Source: Maridesulfovibrio sp.
GTDB taxonomy: Bacteria > Desulfobacterota > Desulfovibrionia > Desulfovibrionales > Desulfovibrionaceae
Reading direction: 5' to 3'
Assembly: GCF_963667685.1 (NCBI RefSeq)
Contig: NZ_OY763930.1
Location: forward strand, 1,719,501 to 1,783,500
Length of the DNA: 64,000 nucleotides
Under the pieces are notes generated by a model. It was given only the letters and a program-made list of their open reading frames with translations. It searched no databases and had not been told where the DNA came from. Within the stretch, counting starts at the first letter, position 1. Every line of letters begins with the position of its first letter. Below are positions 60,396-64,000 of this stretch, piece by piece. The translations under genes were made by a program, and so were the position numbers.

Positions 60396-63119
60396 TTAGC
60401 CTTTCATGGCAGCAAGAACCTTCTCGGGGCGAGCCGGGAGATGGGTTACACGTGCGCCACAAGCATTGTAGATAGCGTTAATGATGCAAGCATGCGGGGT
60501 GGTCAGCGGAAGCTCACCAACACCGGATGCTCCGTGGGGACCGTTAGGACGTTCGGTTTCAACGTAGACCAGTTCCATATCATCAGGAATCTGATTGATG
60601 TAGGGGAAGCCTGCACCGACCATGGTGGAGTGCTTCTTGATGTCTTCGTAGTCCTCGGTAAGTGCGAGGCCGACACCCTGTGCAAGACCGCCGTACATCT
60701 GACCGTCAACAGCGAGTTTGTTGTTGATCTTACCGATGTCAGCAACAAGCTTCATCTTTTTAACCTGAACTTTACCGGTAGCGATTTCTACTTCTACGCC
60801 GGACATGAACAGACCGTACATGTAGCAGGCAAAGGGTGAACCCTGACCGTTTTCATCACAATCAGTTGCGGGAGCGGACCATTTACCGTCGTAACGAAGC
60901 TCTTTTCCGGCTGCGACCATTTCGTCGTAGGTCATGTAGGAGTTGTCTGATTTACGCATAGCGTCCATCAGGTTACGGCAGGCAGCGATAATGGCGTTAC
61001 CGACAACAACCTGAGAGCGGCTACCACCTGCAGGACCGCCGTTGGGGCAGTTGCGGGTGTCGTTCATGACCAGATGGATCTGCTCGGGGGTGAGTCCGAG
61101 AGGACGCAGGGTCTCATGTGCAGTACCCAGACAACCGATGTCAGCACCCTGACCGTGGTCGTGCCAGCAGTTGAAGAGGGTTACGGTACCGTCTTTGTTC
61201 AGTTCGATGGCAGATTCTGCGGTGTCAGGTCCGTCAAGACCGGAACCGTAAATACCTACTGAGATACCAACGCCGCGTTTGAAGCCTTCAGCAGCATCTT
61301 CAGCAGCCCATTTTTTCATTTCTTCGTACTTGGGACGACCGGCGGTGAAGATGTCTTCCAGGCAGTATACTTCAGGCTGGCAGCCGGTAGGAGTAGTGTC
61401 TCCCAGGCTTTCGCGGTAGACATTCTTTTCACGCAGATCGAATGGGTCCATACCGATTTTTTCAGCCAGTTCGTCCATCATGACTTCGTAGCCGAATTCA
61501 CTTTCAGGAGCACCGTAGCCGCGGAAGGCGGAACCCCATGCGTGGTTGGTGCAGACGGTTTTACCGAGGCCGCGGATATTTTCCAGTTTGTAACCGGAAC
61601 CGATGAACTGAGCGCCACGAAGGGTCAGCAGGTCACCGAATTCGGAGTAAGGACCGTGGTCGCAGATCCAGTCGGTTTCCATACCGAGCAGGTCACCGTC
61701 TTTGCTTGCAGCAAGGCGGATGTCGGTGAAGAAGGGTGAACGTTTACCGGTGTACTGCTGCTGCTGTTCCCAAGTGTAGTTAAGGAAAACAGGTTTGCCG
61801 GTTGCAAGGCATGCTGCGCCGACCAAAGCTTCCATGGTGGGGGAGAACTTGTAACCGAAGGTACCACCAGTATAGTTCTGAACCATGATCAGGTTTTCAA
61901 GCTCAATGCCCAGACCAGGAGCGATCATTGCTGCGTGCAGGTGCAGGCCGATGGATTTGGAGTGAATGTTGAGTTTGCCGTCATCGTCGATGAAAGCGAA
62001 ACCTACGTCCGGCTCGATGGGCATATGCGGCTGGCGCTGTACATAGTAGGAACCTTCAAGAACAACGTCTGCTTTGTCGAAGATAGGTGCAGTTTCTTCA
62101 CCTTTAACGATCTTCTGTTCAAAGTAAACGTTGGGGGTGCCGGGATGAATTTCTATAGCGTCTTCTGCCATGGCGGAAGGAGCATCCATGTATTCGGGCA
62201 GCTGTTCCAGTTCAACTTTTACCTTTGCAGCAGCAGCCTTAGCGATTTTTTCTGAAGTTGCGCAGACAATGGCAATAGCGTCACCGTACTGGAAGATCTT
62301 TTCATCCGCGAGGATGGGGCGGTCCCAGCCGTCACCTTTGTTAGTGGGGAAGGTAATCAGACCGGTGATGCGGTTTTTACCCTTGATGTCTTTGTAGGTA
62401 ACAACTTTTTCAACGCCTTCCATTGCTTCTGCTTCAGAAGTATCGATGGAGATAACGTTTGCGTGGGAAACTTCAGCCTGTACCAGTGCGCATTTAAGGG
62501 AACCTTCGGGCATTTTCAGGCCGAGGTCTGCACCGTATTCCAGAGTACCTGTAACTTTGGCAACTGCGGTGGGACGGGGGTATTTGGAACCCCAGATGCG
62601 CTGGTCTTCGGGCATTTTGAACATAAGATCTTCTTCGCTCATGTCGCCGCGCATTACTGCTGCTGCATCTTGAACTGCATCAACCAGAGGTTTGTAGCCG
62701 GTGCAACGACATGCGTTGCGGTGCTTCTGGAACCAATCGCGGATGTCTTCACGGGAAGGCTTGGGATTAGCGGTGAGCAGAGCATAGGTGGAAACGACGA
62801 AACCGGGGGTGCAGAAACCGCACTGTGCGCCGCCGTGGGCAATCCATGCGAGCTGGATCGGGTGCAGACTGGTGGGAGTACCGATACCTTCTGTGGTGAG
62901 GATTTCGGTGAAATCTTCAACGCGTTTCATCTTCATGTTACATGTACGTTTAAGCTTGCCGTCAATAATGACGGAGCAGCTACCGCACTGTCCGGTTCCG
63001 CAACCGATCTTTACGCTGAGCAGACCGAGTTTTTCACGAAGAACACTGGCGAGAGTATCATCATTATCGCAAATAATGAATTTCTCCACACCGTTAACTT
63101 TTAGAGTCCGTTTAAGCAT
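60396..63119 (-). CDS. mop: Molybdenum aldehyde oxidoreductase (xanthine oxidase family)
   Basis: 907 residues. It oxidises aldehydes to carboxylic acids at a molybdopterin cytosine dinucleotide centre. Two [2Fe-2S] clusters are read from C40, C45, C48, C60 and C100, C103, C137, C139. The catalytic glutamate is E869 in 'GASGVGELPL'. Length and all these positions are as I remember them for the Desulfovibrio gigas enzyme. The Mo domains follow ('GTLEYGADLGLKMPEG', 'GGTFGYKFSP', 'SAFRGYGAPE'). It has no flavin domain, as usual for the group. A GGAGG site precedes ATG 63119; the molybdopterin-binding gene upstream is 67 bases away. Confidence 0.97.
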   Translation of the reverse strand: MLKRTLKVNGVEKFIICDNDDTLASVLREKLGLLSVKIGCGTGQCGSCSVIIDGKLKRTCNMKMKRVEDFTEILTTEGIGTPTSLHPIQLAWIAHGGAQCGFCTPGFVVSTYALLTANPKPSREDIRDWFQKHRNACRCTGYKPLVDAVQDAAAVMRGDMSEEDLMFKMPEDQRIWGSKYPRPTAVAKVTGTLEYGADLGLKMPEGSLKCALVQAEVSHANVISIDTSEAEAMEGVEKVVTYKDIKGKNRITGLITFPTNKGDGWDRPILADEKIFQYGDAIAIVCATSEKIAKAAAAKVKVELEQLPEYMDAPSAMAEDAIEIHPGTPNVYFEQKIVKGEETAPIFDKADVVLEGSYYVQRQPHMPIEPDVGFAFIDDDGKLNIHSKSIGLHLHAAMIAPGLGIELENLIMVQNYTGGTFGYKFSPTMEALVGAACLATGKPVFLNYTWEQQQQYTGKRSPFFTDIRLAASKDGDLLGMETDWICDHGPYSEFGDLLTLRGAQFIGSGYKLENIRGLGKTVCTNHAWGSAFRGYGAPESEFGYEVMMDELAEKIGMDPFDLREKNVYRESLGDTTPTGCQPEVYCLEDIFTAGRPKYEEMKKWAAEDAAEGFKRGVGISVGIYGSGLDGPDTAESAIELNKDGTVTLFNCWHDHGQGADIGCLGTAHETLRPLGLTPEQIHLVMNDTRNCPNGGPAGGSRSQVVVGNAIIAACRNLMDAMRKSDNSYMTYDEMVAAGKELRYDGKWSAPATDCDENGQGSPFACYMYGLFMSGVEVEIATGKVQVKKMKLVADIGKINNKLAVDGQMYGGLAQGVGLALTEDYEDIKKHSTMVGAGFPYINQIPDDMELVYVETERPNGPHGASGVGELPLTTPHACIINAIYNACGARVTHLPARPEKVLAAMKG

Positions 63120-63186
63120 TGGGGGAAACCTCCTTGAATTACTGCTGTTTATTAGCAGGCGCCCGAAAAAGGCGTCGAACTATCCT

Positions 63187-64000
63187 CTATTTACCGAAAG
63201 AACACAGCGGGTAGCGGCAAGTATCGCATCCGGCGCAGAATCCACCGTGGCCCAATTCGGCGATGTCTGCGCGTGTTGGGCGTTCACCTGCAACGATCCG
63301 CGGAACTATAAGGTCGAAAATACTGGCCCGGTAGTACATGACACAGCCGGGCAGACCTACGATGGGAACACCGTTAAGGTAGCCGAGCATAAACATTACT
63401 CCGGGGAAGGTCGGTGAGCCGTAGGTAACGATTTCGGCACCTGTAGCTCTAATGGAAGCGGGGGTCTGGTCATCAGGGTCGACGCTCATTCCACCGGTAA
63501 CCACCACCATCTGCGCTCCGTCATCAATAGCTTTCAGAATAGCGGTACTGGTCATATCGGGGTCATCACTGACAAAGGTCTGACCCATAACTTCCGAATT
63601 AAGCTGGGAAAATTTTTTGCGAATAACGGGACCGAATTTGTCCTTGATACGGCCGTGGTAAACCTCGCTTCCTGTGGTGATTAAACCGACCTTCAGGTTG
63701 CGGAAAGGTTTTACGCTGACAATCGGACCGCACTCACGACAGATTTCTTCAACCTGCTCGATCTTGTTCTCGTCAATGACGAGAGGAACAACGCGTGTTC
63801 CCGCTACTTCACGGGCTTCAGTGATCTGTATTCCGTTATGCAGCGTGGCCAGTACGACTTCATCAATAGAGTTGATGCGGTTCAGTGCTTCCACGTTGAT
63901 ACAGAGGAGACCGGGAGAGGCTATCATATTGATTCGCCCTTCACTGATGTCTGTGAGGGTGATTCCGGGGCCGGCGGCGGCCTTTGCTATTCTCCTTGCG
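63187..64000 (-). CDS. Molybdopterin-binding protein (MoeA/MogA-like), partial at window edge
   Basis: The frame stays open from the stop at 63187 to the window end; an internal ATG at 63927 is not the true start, because family-like sequence ('AKAAAGPGITLTDISEGRIN') continues upstream. Visible part: MoCF_biosynth-like domain with 'LITTGSEVYHGRIKD' and 'VVVTGGMSVDPDDQTP', followed by 'PIVGLPGCVMYY', then a C-terminal Cys group 'CAGCDTCRYPLCSFGK'. The domain binds molybdopterin and often acts in Mo insertion or transfer. It is encoded just upstream of mop. The Cys tail suggests metal or Fe-S binding. Confidence 0.85.
   Translation of the reverse strand, partial: ARRIAKAAAGPGITLTDISEGRINMIASPGLLCINVEALNRINSIDEVVLATLHNGIQITEAREVAGTRVVPLVIDENKIEQVEEICRECGPIVSVKPFRNLKVGLITTGSEVYHGRIKDKFGPVIRKKFSQLNSEVMGQTFVSDDPDMTSTAILKAIDDGAQMVVVTGGMSVDPDDQTPASIRATGAEIVTYGSPTFPGVMFMLGYLNGVPIVGLPGCVMYYRASIFDLIVPRIVAGERPTRADIAELGHGGFCAGCDTCRYPLCSFGK

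Noticed and set aside
63120..63186. Possible molybdenum cofactor riboswitch before mop
   Set aside because: Only 67 bases are available and no long conserved fold is seen.

Overview
The window reads as a chromosomal segment of a sulfate-reducing bacterium of the Desulfovibrio group, probably a marine Maridesulfovibrio-like species. The best evidence is the 907-residue molybdenum aldehyde oxidoreductase at 60396-63119, whose eight Fe-S cysteines and catalytic glutamate fall at the same positions as I recall them for the Desulfovibrio gigas enzyme. A D. gigas FdII-type ferredoxin, a fused CobA-HemD, an anaerobic-style corrin pathway, iron alcohol dehydrogenases under sigma-54 control and several large methyl-accepting chemotaxis proteins fit this. 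Base composition is moderate (by eye near 48-50% GC). I saw no tRNA, rRNA, insertion sequence, prophage or CRISPR array.

Layout. 1-2.2 kb: end of a branched-chain amino acid ABC transporter (livH end, livM, livF, with no livG between them). 2.4-6.6 kb: ferredoxin, a Cache chemoreceptor, an exported protein of unknown function and a 54-residue Cys protein. 6.7-12.2 kb: FliJ, a MotE-like protein, TruA and a FliD-like protein in overlapping frames, converging on a FapA/DUF342 gene. 12.3-19 kb: BPL_N protein, valS, cobA-hemD, purN. 19-25 kb: phosphodiesterase and kinase pair, then AMMECR1, a Cys-rich small protein and a SpoIIE-type phosphatase. 25-33 kb: two minus-strand runs holding yjbQ, cobM, cobL, cbiD, dinB, cbiA, a TPR gene and a TrmJ-like gene. 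33-42 kb: small genes, a second chemoreceptor, xth, a double-methyltransferase fusion, a 27-residue membrane protein and unknowns. 41.4-43.7 kb: an ATP-grasp gene followed by an omptin-type outer-membrane protease, with a strongly folded 126-bp element upstream. 44-50.8 kb: an alcohol dehydrogenase with a sigma-54 promoter, a periplasmic peroxiredoxin/thioredoxin pair, and an operon of a second alcohol dehydrogenase, a PAS sensor kinase and an NtrC-type regulator. 50.9-64 kb: a molybdenum hydroxylase gene and its presumed maturation set.

How the genes work together. The last 13 kb look like one functional unit. The aldehyde oxidoreductase needs a molybdopterin cytosine dinucleotide cofactor. 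Next to it lie a MobA/MocA-like nucleotidyltransferase fused to an HD domain, an XdhC protein, an adenylate-forming ligase-like protein, a radical SAM protein, a C_GCAxxG_C_C protein, a methyltransferase, a small zinc-ribbon protein, a 757-residue Fe-S/CCG-domain redox protein and a molybdopterin-binding protein cut by the window edge. Several have only family names from the D. vulgaris DVU_1551-1558 region as I remember it, and no assigned reaction, so this is the strongest candidate for an undescribed system. The alcohol dehydrogenase block just downstream makes aldehydes from alcohols, so an alcohol-to-aldehyde-to-acid route encoded in about 20 kb is a reasonable inference.

Several genes are too short for a usual length cut-off: 54 residues (6477-6641), 56 (33347-33517), 59 (33607-33786), 49 (33848-33997) and 27 (38897-38980).
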